From a virus: 60,088 nt of DNA. Position 1 is the first letter of the stretch; the number at the start of each line of letters is the position of its first letter. Location: IMG/VR virus record IMGVR_UViG_3300021963_006531, positions 1 through 60,088 of that record; one strand, 5' to 3'. The notes beneath the pieces are model-generated. The model was not told the DNA's origin. It was given only the letters and a program-made list of their open reading frames with translations, and made no database searches. The position numbers and the translations under genes were made by a program. Shown in pieces: positions 51,361-59,759 of this stretch.

Positions 51361-51634
51361 TTTAACACAAAAATGGATTAAAGCTGATTGGAATGACAAT
51401 CCTTGGCGTCTAATGGCGGAAACTTACAATGCCTTTACCGCATTAGCCACTGCTGTTATTTTTGCTTTAATGGCGCCAAATGTTCCTTATGGTATAACAT
51501 ATCCACTTTGGCTTAGTGGAACATTTTTAATGATATTTTGTGGACTTAGCCGTGGTAGTTTTGGTATGGTAGTAATGAGTGTTGTAATGACCATTATAGA
51601 CACTTATGGGTACATACGTTTTCTGTTACAATAA
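51332..51634 (+). CDS. small membrane protein
   Basis: A 100-residue protein with three hydrophobic stretches (about residues 34-50, 58-70 and 75-95: AFTALATAVIFALMAP, YPLWLSGTFLMIFCGL, MVVMSVVMTIIDTYGYIRF). The start overlaps the DsbA-like gene by 29 bases; another start at residue 28 is possible. Similar membrane proteins precede the polymerase in other T4-like marine phages. Function unknown. Confidence 0.6.
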   Translation: MIQTIQHHFNLTQKWIKADWNDNPWRLMAETYNAFTALATAVIFALMAPNVPYGITYPLWLSGTFLMIFCGLSRGSFGMVVMSVVMTIIDTYGYIRFLLQ

Positions 51635-51643
51635 ATAACTATG
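51630..51643 (+). promoter_or_regulatory. late promoter core upstream of gp43
   Basis: TAAATA at 51632-51637 followed by ACTATG; expected start at about 51643, so the short ORF starting at 51641 would not be translated from this transcript. The leader contains the TTGCAA hairpin. Confidence 0.5.
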
Positions 51644-51712
51644 AGAAAGGTTGATCCAGCCATAATTGGATATTTAGGTTTGCAAGCCGTAAGTTGCAAG
51701 GAGAAAAAATGA
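51641..51712 (+). other. possible 23-codon leader ORF before gp43
   Basis: ATG at 51641 opens a 23-residue frame (MRKVDPAIIGYLGLQAVSCK, then EKK) whose TGA overlaps the gp43 start as ATGA. Translation would disrupt the hairpin at 51680-51699 and could couple to gp43. No ribosome binding site is evident. Confidence 0.3.
51680..51703 (+). promoter_or_regulatory. hairpin over the gp43 ribosome binding site
   Basis: TTGCAA (51680-51685) and TTGCAA (51694-51699) are self-complementary around GCCGTAAG, and the second arm overlaps AAGGAG. In T4 the polymerase represses its own mRNA by binding a hairpin at this place; a similar control is inferred here. Confidence 0.45.
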
Positions 51713-54384
51713 GTTACATTGACGCGATGTGGGATCGCGACAAAGACGTCGTTCACGTTGTTGAACGTGATGAAAAAGGCATAAGACGCTTTGTTGATTA
51801 TCCCGTAAAATACACCTTCTATTACCCAGACAACAAGGGTAAATTTCATAGCATATTTGGAGAATCGTTATCCAAAGTCACTGCTAGAAGTTTTAAAGAA
51901 TTCACCAAAGAACAAAAAATACACAGCAATCATACTTTGTATGAAAGCGACATTAATCCAGTGTTTCGTATTTTAGAAGAACATTACTTAGGCAAAGAAC
52001 CACCAAAGCTACAGGTAGCGTTTTTTGACATTGAAGTAGACTTTGATCCAGAACGTGGATACGCAAGTCCTGACGATGCGTTTATGCCTATTACTTCCAT
52101 TGCAGTTCATTTACAATGGTTAAACACGTTAGTATGTCTTGCTATACCGCCTAAAACATTAACAATGGAGCAGGCGAAAGAAGAAGTAAAGGATTTTCCA
52201 AATACAATTTTGTTTGAAACAGAAGCAGAATTATTAGATACATTTTTAACACTAATTGAAGATGCCGACGTATTAACTGGATGGAACAGCGAAGGCTATG
52301 ATATCCCTTACACAGTTAATCGTGTTGTAAAAGTTCTAAGTAAAGAAGATACAAAACGTTTTTGTTTATTTGATCAATATCCACGCAAACGTGAATATGA
52401 AAAATTTGGTCGTACAGCTATTACATACGACTTAATTGGTCGTGTACACTTAGACAGTTTGGAAGTTTATCGAAAATACAAATATGAAGAAATGCACAGT
52501 TACCGGTTGGATGTAATTGGTGAACTTGAAGTTGGTGAGAAGAAAACACAATACGAAGGTACCCTAGATCAACTGTATAATCAAGACTTTAAAACATTCA
52601 TTGAGTATAATAGACAAGACACCGCTCTACTAGACAAGATGGATCGAAAGTTAAAATTTCTAGATCTTGCCAACGTATTGGCACATGGAAATACTGTACT
52701 TCTACAAACAACAATGGGTGCTGTAGCAATGACTGAACAGGCCATTATTAACGAAGCACATCAGCATGGATTAGTTGTTCCTAGTAGGACACGCAAATCT
52801 GAACAAGGTGATACTGCGGCTGCAGGAGCGTATGTTGCATTTCCTAAAAAAGGGCTACATGATTGGATTGGTGCAATTGACATCAACTCATTGTATCCGT
52901 CTGCAATTCGTGCATTGAACATGGGTCCAGAAACCATTATTGGTCAATTACGTCAAACTAAAACAATGGAATTTATTGAAAGTCAAATGACTTTACATAA
53001 AAAATCCTTTGCAGGAAGTTGGGAAGACAAGTTTGGCACTGTTGAATATGAAGCAGTCATTAATCAAGACAAAGCTGAAGAAATTACTATTGACTGGGAA
53101 AACGGCGAAGTAAGTGTACACAGTGGAGCTGAAATTTATGAAATGATTTTTAATAGTCATAAGCCATGGATACTAAGTGCTAACGGTACGATCTTTACTT
53201 ACGAAAAAGAAGGTATTATTCCAGGCTTGTTAAAGCGTTGGTATAGTGAACGTAAGGAGATGCAGAAGAAAAGCAAGGACGCAGAAAAAGCTGGTAACAA
53301 TGTTGAAGCTGAGTACTGGGACAAGCGACAAATGGTGCGTAAAATTAATTTGAATTCACTATACGGTGCATTACTTAACCCAGGTTGCAGATTCTTTGAC
53401 AAGCGCATTGGACAGTCAACTACATTAGTTGGTCGCCAAGTCGCTAGACATATGGCTAGTAAGATTAATGAAATTATATGCGGAACTTACGATTATAAAG
53501 GTAAGAGTATTATTTACGGTGATACAGACTCTTGCTACTTTAGTGCTTGGACTACGTTAAAAACAGAAGTAGAAAAAGGTAATTTGCCTTGGGATAAAGA
53601 CACTGTAGTTTCCCTATATGATCAAATTGCTGAAGAAGTTAACTCAACTTTTCCACAATTTATGCTTGACTATTTTCATGTGCCAAAATCACGTGGGGAA
53701 GTAATTAAAGGTGGTCGAGAATTAGTTGCTGTCAAAGGACTTTTTATTACTAAAAAACGTTACGCAGTTCTTATCTATGACAAAGAAGGTAAACGCATTG
53801 ATGACAACGGCAAACCTGGCAAAATTAAAGCCATGGGTTTGGATTTGAAGCGCAGTGACACTCCTGATTATATGCAAGACTTTTTAGAAGAAATTCTATT
53901 AGATGTATTACAAGGCAAAGAAGAACAGGAAATTCTTGACAAGATTATTGAATTTAGAAGAGAGTGGAAAACTAGAGCAGGATGGGAAAAAGGTAGTCCA
54001 CGTCGCGCCAACAACATAACTGAATACGCTGAACAAGAACGTAAGCAAGGAAAAGCTAATATGCCTGGTCACGTTCGAGCCGCAATTAATTACAATAGAT
54101 TGCGGGAGATGAACGGGGACAAGTATTCAATGCAGATTGTTGATGGTATGAAAGTATACGTTTGTAAACTGAAAAACAATCCGTTAGGTTATACCAGTGT
54201 TGCTTATCCAGTTGATGAACTAAAAATTCCTAAGTGGTTTCAAGAACTTCCCTTTGATGATTCTGCTATGGAACAAACTATTATTGATAATAAGATTGAC
54301 AACCTTATTGGTATTCTCGAATGGGATATTGGTAGTACCACTGACAGCGGTAGCACATTCAATAAATTATTTGATTTTGAGTGA
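51709..54384 (+). CDS. 43: family B DNA polymerase (gp43)
   Basis: An 891-residue replicative polymerase. The proofreading exonuclease motifs are FFDIEVDF, TGWNSEGYDIPY and YNRQDTALL. The polymerase motifs follow in order: DINSLYPSAI (motif A), KINLNSLYGALLNPG (motif B) and IYGDTDSCYF (motif C with the catalytic aspartates), then KKRYAVLIYD. All active-site residues are present. The start at 51709 after AAGGAG is preferred over a TTG five codons upstream. It works with clamp gp45 (next gene) and clamp loader gp44 (27.3 kb). Confidence 0.97.
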   Translation: MSYIDAMWDRDKDVVHVVERDEKGIRRFVDYPVKYTFYYPDNKGKFHSIFGESLSKVTARSFKEFTKEQKIHSNHTLYESDINPVFRILEEHYLGKEPPKLQVAFFDIEVDFDPERGYASPDDAFMPITSIAVHLQWLNTLVCLAIPPKTLTMEQAKEEVKDFPNTILFETEAELLDTFLTLIEDADVLTGWNSEGYDIPYTVNRVVKVLSKEDTKRFCLFDQYPRKREYEKFGRTAITYDLIGRVHLDSLEVYRKYKYEEMHSYRLDVIGELEVGEKKTQYEGTLDQLYNQDFKTFIEYNRQDTALLDKMDRKLKFLDLANVLAHGNTVLLQTTMGAVAMTEQAIINEAHQHGLVVPSRTRKSEQGDTAAAGAYVAFPKKGLHDWIGAIDINSLYPSAIRALNMGPETIIGQLRQTKTMEFIESQMTLHKKSFAGSWEDKFGTVEYEAVINQDKAEEITIDWENGEVSVHSGAEIYEMIFNSHKPWILSANGTIFTYEKEGIIPGLLKRWYSERKEMQKKSKDAEKAGNNVEAEYWDKRQMVRKINLNSLYGALLNPGCRFFDKRIGQSTTLVGRQVARHMASKINEIICGTYDYKGKSIIYGDTDSCYFSAWTTLKTEVEKGNLPWDKDTVVSLYDQIAEEVNSTFPQFMLDYFHVPKSRGEVIKGGRELVAVKGLFITKKRYAVLIYDKEGKRIDDNGKPGKIKAMGLDLKRSDTPDYMQDFLEEILLDVLQGKEEQEILDKIIEFRREWKTRAGWEKGSPRRANNITEYAEQERKQGKANMPGHVRAAINYNRLREMNGDKYSMQIVDGMKVYVCKLKNNPLGYTSVAYPVDELKIPKWFQELPFDDSAMEQTIIDNKIDNLIGILEWDIGSTTDSGSTFNKLFDFE

Positions 54385-54391
54385 TCTAAAG

Positions 54392-54420
54392 TTGACTTTG
54401 ATCCTAAATAATATTAAACT
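54392..54420 (+). promoter_or_regulatory. composite early/late promoter for gp45
   Basis: TTGACT (54392-54397), 17 bases, TAAACT (54415-54420), with TAAATA (54405-54410) inside the spacer. About 25 of 29 bases match the element before folE at 59701. A sigma-70 start would be near 54427, just ahead of AGGAG. Confidence 0.6.
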
Positions 54421-54438
54421 TAACTACAGGAGATTATA

Positions 54439-55176
54439 ATGAAAGATATTTTACAAGACATCGTAGGTCATACACATAACCTAGGATTTTTAAACATCGT
54501 CAAAATTACAGGTGACGATGAGGCAACAAAAATTGATAGCATGGCTGACGACCGTACTGTTATTATGCTCGGCGAAACAAATGCGCCAGTTCCACAAATG
54601 TCTGGCGTATTTGGAATGCCTCAACTTAATAAACTAAAATTTTTGTTAGATGGTAATGAATACAAAGAAAATGCCAAAATTGAATTACAATATGCGGAAA
54701 GAAATGGAAACACCATTCCCGTTGGAATTCACTTTGAAAACAAAGAAGGCGACTTTAAAAACGACTATCGTTTTATGAATACAGAAATCATTAACGAAAA
54801 ATTAAAGTCAGTTAAATTCAAAGTACCTAAATGGGACGTAGAGCTTGAGCCAAGTGTTGCCGCAGTACAACGTTTTAATTTCCAAGCAGGAGCAAATACA
54901 GAGCATACCACTTTCCTTGCTAAGACAGATGGCGATAAACTAAAGTTTATTTTTGGTGATGCTAGTACACATGGTGGTGAATTTGTTTTTGCTACAGGTG
55001 TTAGTGGTAGCCTAAATAAAGGTTGGACTTGGCCCGTTGGTCCAATATTATCGATCTTGAAAATTGCAGACGTAAACAACACTAAAATGAGTTTCAGTAA
55101 TGAAGTTGGTGCTGTTATGATCACATTAGACAGTGGAATTGCAACTTACAAGTATATTGTTCCAGCACAGGCCTAA
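54439..55176 (+). CDS. 45: sliding clamp (gp45)
   Basis: A 245-residue protein with the T4-like cyanophage clamp pattern SGVFGMPQLNKLKFLL and repeated beta-alpha halves: LKSVKFKVPKWDVELEPS, then FNFQAGANTEHTTFLAKTDG and a KLKFIFGDAS segment. Clamps of this type form a trimeric ring and tether gp43. Adjacent to gp43 as in T4-like relatives. Its own composite promoter and AGGAG site precede it. Confidence 0.8.
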   Translation: MKDILQDIVGHTHNLGFLNIVKITGDDEATKIDSMADDRTVIMLGETNAPVPQMSGVFGMPQLNKLKFLLDGNEYKENAKIELQYAERNGNTIPVGIHFENKEGDFKNDYRFMNTEIINEKLKSVKFKVPKWDVELEPSVAAVQRFNFQAGANTEHTTFLAKTDGDKLKFIFGDASTHGGEFVFATGVSGSLNKGWTWPVGPILSILKIADVNNTKMSFSNEVGAVMITLDSGIATYKYIVPAQA

Positions 55177-55178
55177 TT

Positions 55179-55568
55179 ATGATTAAAGGTATAACGCAAC
55201 AAGGAAGATATGTGATGGTTACTGGCGGATCTGCTAATAACCCTTATATCAGTCCAGGTGCAAGTGGTGCTGGTATGGTTCGGTGGAACCCAAACATGAA
55301 TTGCCTAGAAGTCAATGATGGTAATATGTGGAAAGAAATTAGCGGCGGGTTTGCTTCAGTGGGGCTTAGTAGCGAAGCAGAAAGTTTGTTAGACTGGGCT
55401 AGAGAAGAACGCAATAAACAGTATTCAATACAAGCAATGGCAGTGGATCACCCTGCTGTTAAAAACGCATTAGAAGCAGTTAATCGTGCTAAAGAACAAT
55501 TAGATTTAGTTTATAAACTGTCTAAAGATTTTGAAAACGAAAGTGAAGGAGAAGTGACTGGCCCATGA
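55179..55568 (+). CDS. small conserved hypothetical protein
   Basis: A 129-residue protein with GGSANNPYISPGASGAGMVR and WNPNMNCLEVNDGNMWKEIS, a phrase of the kind found in short phage structural or tail-associated proteins, followed by a coiled C-terminus (ALEAVNRAKEQLDLVYKLSK). It lies two bases after gp45 and overlaps the DpdA gene by four. Function unknown. Confidence 0.65.
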   Translation: MIKGITQQGRYVMVTGGSANNPYISPGASGAGMVRWNPNMNCLEVNDGNMWKEISGGFASVGLSSEAESLLDWAREERNKQYSIQAMAVDHPAVKNALEAVNRAKEQLDLVYKLSKDFENESEGEVTGP

Positions 55569-57073
55569 ATAGAATAGACTATACAAAAACACAAAGAGAC
55601 TATGCTGTTTATTTGCCAGCTATCAGTTCTTTCTATAACAAGATTATTAGTAATCAACGTTACAACACAAAGAGCGCAGTAGATCCAAAACGTTTCCCTA
55701 AGGGATTTGAACACGGCACAGAAAGTATGAACTTTTTAGATGCTGAACGTGGTGCATTTACTTACAAATACGGTCTGTATTCAGCAGGTCACGCACAATT
55801 AGACTTGGATAAAACACTTGTACAAGATGCAATGATACAAGAACGTAATAGAGAAAACACAATTATTTTAGGCGACTCTGGCGGGTTCCAAATTGGTAAA
55901 GGTGTTTTAAAGTTTGATTGGAGTGACTTTAAAGGCAAAGGTGCTAATAAAACTCGTGATCAAATTTTAAATTGGCTAGAGTTAACTGCTGATTGGAGTA
56001 TGGTACTTGACGTCCCAACTTGGGCGAGTAATGAATTACATCGTGAAAAGACAGGACTAAAAAGTTTTCAAGATTGCTTAGATGCAACTATTTGGAATAA
56101 TAATTATTTTGCACAAAATCGTTTAGGCAACACAAAATTCTTAAACGTGCTACAAGGTAATAGTCCAGAAGAAGCAGACGTTTGGTACGATGCAGTTAAG
56201 CATTTACCATTTGAGGGCTGGGCTATGGGTTCACAAAATATGTGTAACATGCCAATTATCCTAAATAGACTTATCACAATGCGTGATGAAGGAATGTTAA
56301 AGGATAAGAATTGGATGCACTTTTTAGGTACTGCTCCACTAGACTGGGCTTGTTACTTAACAAGTATTCAACGTCAACTACGTAAACATTGTAATCCAAA
56401 TATTACAATTAGTTTTGACTGTGCTAGTCCATATATTGCTGTTGCTTATGGCCTTTCATATACCGATCCAAGTTTCCGCAGAGACAAATGGTCAATCATT
56501 ATGGAGAAAGCACCAGATAATAAAGTATGGTCAGGCAGTGACATACCTTTCCCATGGCGAAGTAGCATTGGCGATCGTTTAACAATGGGCGACGTTTGCT
56601 ATTACAAACCAGGCGACTTGAACAAAATTGGCAAGGAAGGCAAAACTAGTTGGGACAGTTTTAGTTACGGTCTTTACATGGCTCATAATACAGAGATTCA
56701 TATTCAATCAGTACAACGTGCTAACCAATTAATGGATATGGAACGTGCTCGTTATAAGCCAGATTGGAGAAATTGGAAAAAGATGAACTCAAAAGACGAG
56801 AAGAGTGATAGTCCAAGCGAATGGGTTCCACGTAACATCTTGTATTTTGACCGTTTTGTTGAAGAGCTATTTGAAAGCGATGATCCTCAAAGTATGCTCA
56901 AACACGCACACAAGTTCCTAACAGAATTGCAGGGTGGTTTACAACGTGGCAAAGTCCAAAACGATACATTTAACAATTTGTTTGAAATGGATGATCCAAT
57001 GCCAAGTGATAACGATCTAAGTGACATGAATAACGAAAAAATTGTAGAACTTGAGCACTCTTTGGACGAATGA
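55565..57073 (+). CDS. dpdA: DpdA-like TGT-family transglycosylase
   Basis: A 502-residue protein of the tRNA-guanine transglycosylase superfamily. The catalytic residues are in place: ILGDSGGFQI (D104, the base-recognition acid) and ITISFDCASPY (D285, the nucleophile), with FLNVLQGN, GWAMGSQN and HFLGTAP between, as in TGT. The CxCxxC zinc site of tRNA-specific TGT is not seen. Phage DpdA enzymes use this fold to exchange guanine in DNA for 7-deazaguanine bases such as preQ0. The downstream folE fits that pathway. Whether the substrate is DNA or tRNA cannot be decided from sequence alone. Confidence 0.78.
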   Translation: MNRIDYTKTQRDYAVYLPAISSFYNKIISNQRYNTKSAVDPKRFPKGFEHGTESMNFLDAERGAFTYKYGLYSAGHAQLDLDKTLVQDAMIQERNRENTIILGDSGGFQIGKGVLKFDWSDFKGKGANKTRDQILNWLELTADWSMVLDVPTWASNELHREKTGLKSFQDCLDATIWNNNYFAQNRLGNTKFLNVLQGNSPEEADVWYDAVKHLPFEGWAMGSQNMCNMPIILNRLITMRDEGMLKDKNWMHFLGTAPLDWACYLTSIQRQLRKHCNPNITISFDCASPYIAVAYGLSYTDPSFRRDKWSIIMEKAPDNKVWSGSDIPFPWRSSIGDRLTMGDVCYYKPGDLNKIGKEGKTSWDSFSYGLYMAHNTEIHIQSVQRANQLMDMERARYKPDWRNWKKMNSKDEKSDSPSEWVPRNILYFDRFVEELFESDDPQSMLKHAHKFLTELQGGLQRGKVQNDTFNNLFEMDDPMPSDNDLSDMNNEKIVELEHSLDE

Positions 57074-57088
57074 TTTATTCAAATCGTA

Positions 57089-57124
57089 TTGACTTTACCT
57101 TTTAATAACTGTATTATATTGATA
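57089..57124 (+). promoter_or_regulatory. early sigma-70 promoter, leaderless
   Basis: TTGACT (57089-57094), 17 bases, TATTAT (57112-57117). The position seven bases after the -10 box is the A of ATG at 57124. Confidence 0.7.
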
Positions 57125-57651
57125 TGCTTAATACAAACGAACGACAGCAAGTCACCTTCTTTACTGGCTACGAAGTAGAACATACTGTTGCACATGGTAT
57201 GTATACTTTGTTTGTAGTTGGTACTCCTTCACTAGAACATATTTTAGAGTGGGCAGAACGATGCGAAGTTAAACAAATTTATTTTGGTACTAGTCAAAGT
57301 TTTAATCCACAAAATTATGAAGACTGGAAAATTTGGGACAATCGTATTATGGGTTGTCTCAATGCAGGATATTGGGTTTGCTTAGACTTTGATGTTAAGT
57401 ATGCTGAAGAATTCCATGAAGATGGTTGGACTGAGCATGATAAATTTATTCCAATGATTAGTGTAAAATTGCCGTATATCAAACTTTACAACTATAACAC
57501 AACACTTAAAATTGATGACCGTACTTGGGGTGCTACTAACCCTGGTGTATGGACACATCACCTCCCAACCCTAATGAGTAAAGACAAATTTACACATTGG
57601 GATCAATACACGCAAGATTCAGAAATAACATTACAACGCAATGATAATTAA
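57124..57651 (+). CDS. conserved protein of unknown function in the DpdA island
   Basis: A 175-residue protein without a domain I recognise. It has a hydrophobic core (MYTLFVVGTPSLEHILEWAE, then VKQIYFGTSQSF) and a conserved-looking C-terminus DDRTWGATNPGVWTHHLPTL. It lacks the CxxxCxxC motif of radical SAM QueE. It is transcribed from a leaderless early promoter and lies between DpdA-like and QueD-like genes, so a role in making or installing a modified base is possible but unproven. Confidence 0.6.
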   Translation: MLNTNERQQVTFFTGYEVEHTVAHGMYTLFVVGTPSLEHILEWAERCEVKQIYFGTSQSFNPQNYEDWKIWDNRIMGCLNAGYWVCLDFDVKYAEEFHEDGWTEHDKFIPMISVKLPYIKLYNYNTTLKIDDRTWGATNPGVWTHHLPTLMSKDKFTHWDQYTQDSEITLQRNDN

Positions 57652-58036
57652 ACAAGATATTAGACCTAACAAAATGATTTGGGTTACTTTCCGCAAAGAA
57701 GGTATTCACAAATATCCAGCAGCCGCAACTGATCCCAACCTAGCAACAGGAGATGAATATGATGTCTCGTTTTTGGCTAATCCCCATCGCCATATTTTTC
57801 ATTTTAGGGTATGGCTTAGTGTCACCCACAATGACAGAGATGTGGAATTTATACAATTCAAGCGATGGCTCGAAAAATTGTATTCTAGCAACGAAGGTGT
57901 ATTGTCGCTAGACTATAAGAGTTGTGAGATGATGAGCGATGATTTATACGCTCAGATTCACGCAAAGTATCCAGACCGTGAGGTTTGGATTGAGGTCTCC
58001 GAAGACGGAGAAAATGGTTCATTTATCAAATACTAA
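57641..58036 (+). CDS. QueD-like T-fold protein (6-carboxytetrahydropterin synthase type)
   Basis: A 131-residue protein whose pattern fits a diverged QueD: NPHRHIFHFRVWLSVTH (H-x-H at the expected zinc site), VEFIQFKRWLEKLY (like the MVxDFxxLK segment), SCEMMSDDLYAQI (like PTxEN-A) and VWIEVSEDGENGS (like VRVxET). QueD converts dihydroneopterin triphosphate to 6-carboxytetrahydropterin, the second step towards preQ0. Some QueD hallmark residues (the N-terminal catalytic Cys and third His) are not clear, so activity is uncertain. Neighbouring DpdA-like and folE support the assignment. Confidence 0.5.
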   Translation: MIIKQDIRPNKMIWVTFRKEGIHKYPAAATDPNLATGDEYDVSFLANPHRHIFHFRVWLSVTHNDRDVEFIQFKRWLEKLYSSNEGVLSLDYKSCEMMSDDLYAQIHAKYPDREVWIEVSEDGENGSFIKY

Positions 58037-58048
58037 CAAGAGGCTATA

Positions 58049-58342
58049 ATGGCTAAGAACTACAAGGATTATTCCTATTTTGAAAATCGTCCAGACATTG
58101 TGAAAGTTTGGGAAGATCTAGAAGCGTGGCACGACTATTGTCGTTTTAATCTGTTGGATTTTAATCCAGCACACTTGTACAAATCTCCAGAGTATAAGGA
58201 GTTTGCACGTAAGAAAAATGGTAATTACCGTTTCCAAGGAAAGAACGGAAATGCCAAATTTAACAATGGTGAGCGTAAACCATATCAAGGAAACAAACCT
58301 CGCTATGAAAATAGAAACAATGGCGAACGTTTTTCTCGTTGA
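58049..58342 (+). CDS. small basic protein with Gly/Asn/Arg-rich tail
   Basis: A 97-residue protein. The N-terminal half is ordered (VWEDLEAWHDYCRFNLLDFN, then PAHLYKSPEYKEF); the C-terminal half is low-complexity and basic (GNYRFQGKNGNAKFNNGERK), typical of RNA- or DNA-binding tails. Similar small proteins are known from T4-like cyanophages without function. The ribosome binding site is GAGG. Overlaps the glycosyltransferase by about 23 bases. Confidence 0.65.
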   Translation: MAKNYKDYSYFENRPDIVKVWEDLEAWHDYCRFNLLDFNPAHLYKSPEYKEFARKKNGNYRFQGKNGNAKFNNGERKPYQGNKPRYENRNNGERFSR

Positions 58343-59396
58343 TTTAGAAGCAGTTGAGACAAGGTACACGGGACAATGGAAGTCCCATGTACCTGCACTC
58401 TTACGAAAGGCAGGACACAATGTTCAAATTATTGACGGCCCTGAAGATATCCCTAGGGCTACCACTCCTGGCGCTTTTCTTAACTTTGGTGGGACTAATA
58501 TCTATAAGTCTGTACAAGTTGAAAAAATTAGTAGATTATTTTGCGCTGGACGCATTCAAGCTGGCGACCATTTTATTTTTACTGATGCTTGGCATCCGGG
58601 CATTATAAATTTAAAATATATGAGTGAACTTCTTGGCATTCCTATCAAGATTCACGCATTGTGGCATGCTGGCAGTTACGATCCTCAAGACTTTTTAGGA
58701 CGTCTTATTGGCAACGCTAAGTGGGTACGGCACACTGAAAAAAGTTTTTTCTATGCTATAGATCATAATTATTTTGCCACAGATTTTCATATTGAAATGT
58801 TTGGTCTAAACTTAATAGGGTTTGATCTTGAAACTTTGAGAACAAATCATATTAAAGATAAGAAAATTATTAGATCTGGCTGGCCTATGGAGTATATGGA
58901 TGTGATATTGGATCCATATAAGAATATGAAAAAACGTGACCTCATTTTGTTTCCTCATAGAATCGCTCCAGAAAAACAAGTTGAAATTTTTAGAGATTTA
59001 AAAGAACATTTGCCACAATATGAGTTTGTAGTTTGTCAGGATCAACAACTAACAAAAAATGAATATCATAATTTGTTAGGCGAAGCTAAGATGGTGTTCA
59101 GTGCAAACTTACAAGAAACACTAGGCATTAGTTGTTTTGAAGGTGCTATTGTAGATGCTATTCCTATGGTGCCTGATAGACTTAGTTATACTGAAATGTA
59201 TTACGACACTTTCAAATATCCAAGTCAATGGACTGAAAATTTTAATTCTTATTCTATCTACAGAAAAGATTTGTGTATGGAAATAATGCAACACATGGAC
59301 AATTACGAAACAAGATTGTCAAAATTAAAAAATCAAACACAAGATTTAAAAAAGAACTTTTTCAGTGCAGACGTATTATTGGAGAATATTAAATGA
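58320..59396 (+). CDS. GT-B glycosyltransferase
   Basis: A 358-residue glycosyltransferase-like protein of the GT4/GT-B fold. Visible parts: an N-terminal beta strand ANVFLVDLE, a HALWHAGSYDP segment, the link RDLILFPHRIAPEKQVEIFR that starts the second domain, and the donor-site motif SANLQETLGISCFEGAIVDA (E-x7-E region). The start at 58320 (ANVFLVDLE) is chosen over frames extending back to 58203. It could glycosylate DNA (as T4 glucosyltransferases do), a modified base, or a protein; position in the DpdA island favours DNA. Confidence 0.75.
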   Translation: MANVFLVDLEAVETRYTGQWKSHVPALLRKAGHNVQIIDGPEDIPRATTPGAFLNFGGTNIYKSVQVEKISRLFCAGRIQAGDHFIFTDAWHPGIINLKYMSELLGIPIKIHALWHAGSYDPQDFLGRLIGNAKWVRHTEKSFFYAIDHNYFATDFHIEMFGLNLIGFDLETLRTNHIKDKKIIRSGWPMEYMDVILDPYKNMKKRDLILFPHRIAPEKQVEIFRDLKEHLPQYEFVVCQDQQLTKNEYHNLLGEAKMVFSANLQETLGISCFEGAIVDAIPMVPDRLSYTEMYYDTFKYPSQWTENFNSYSIYRKDLCMEIMQHMDNYETRLSKLKNQTQDLKKNFFSADVLLENIK

Positions 59397-59704
59397 AGTG
59401 GTTTGAAAAATGGATAGAAACGAAATATTATTCACATCAAGAACAAAGAGAAAGAGAGATCACTAAAATGGGAACCGCACAAGCTATACCAAAAGGGTTA
59501 ATATCAATAGATAGGGGACCAAATATTAGTCAAAATGGAATACGCTTTACTGTATATAAAGCTACTGGCGGTGTTGCTATAGAAGCTCAAATGTATGATG
59601 AACGTAATGATCGTCATAGGACCAGTTTATATGTTATCACAAGTGATAAAGATATTGGTGAAGAAATTGGCAAAATTATCACACTAGAAGCACTTAAAAA
59701 TTGA
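59393..59704 (+). CDS. small hypothetical protein
   Basis: A 103-residue protein with a charged N-terminus (WFEKWIETKYYSHQEQRERE) and a beta-rich middle (GIRFTVYKATGGVAIEAQMY). It resembles short proteins of T4-like marine phages without function. It overlaps the glycosyltransferase by four bases and its stop codon lies within the -35 box of the folE promoter. Confidence 0.6.
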   Translation: MKWFEKWIETKYYSHQEQREREITKMGTAQAIPKGLISIDRGPNISQNGIRFTVYKATGGVAIEAQMYDERNDRHRTSLYVITSDKDIGEEIGKIITLEALKN

Positions 59705-59729
59705 CGTTGATCCTAAATAATGTTACAAT
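59701..59729 (+). promoter_or_regulatory. composite early/late promoter for folE
   Basis: TTGACG (59701-59706), 17 bases, TACAAT (59724-59729), with TAAATA at 59714-59719 in the spacer. Near-identical to the gp45 element. The sigma-70 start would be near 59736, ahead of GGAG and the TTG at 59760. Confidence 0.7.
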
Positions 59730-59759
59730 GTAAAATATTAAAGTATTTTGGAGATTAAA

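Noticed and set aside
55565-57073. Ordinary tRNA-guanine transglycosylase
   Set aside because: The CxCxxC zinc motif is not seen and the gene is longer than bacterial tgt; DpdA-like fits better, though tRNA as substrate is not excluded.
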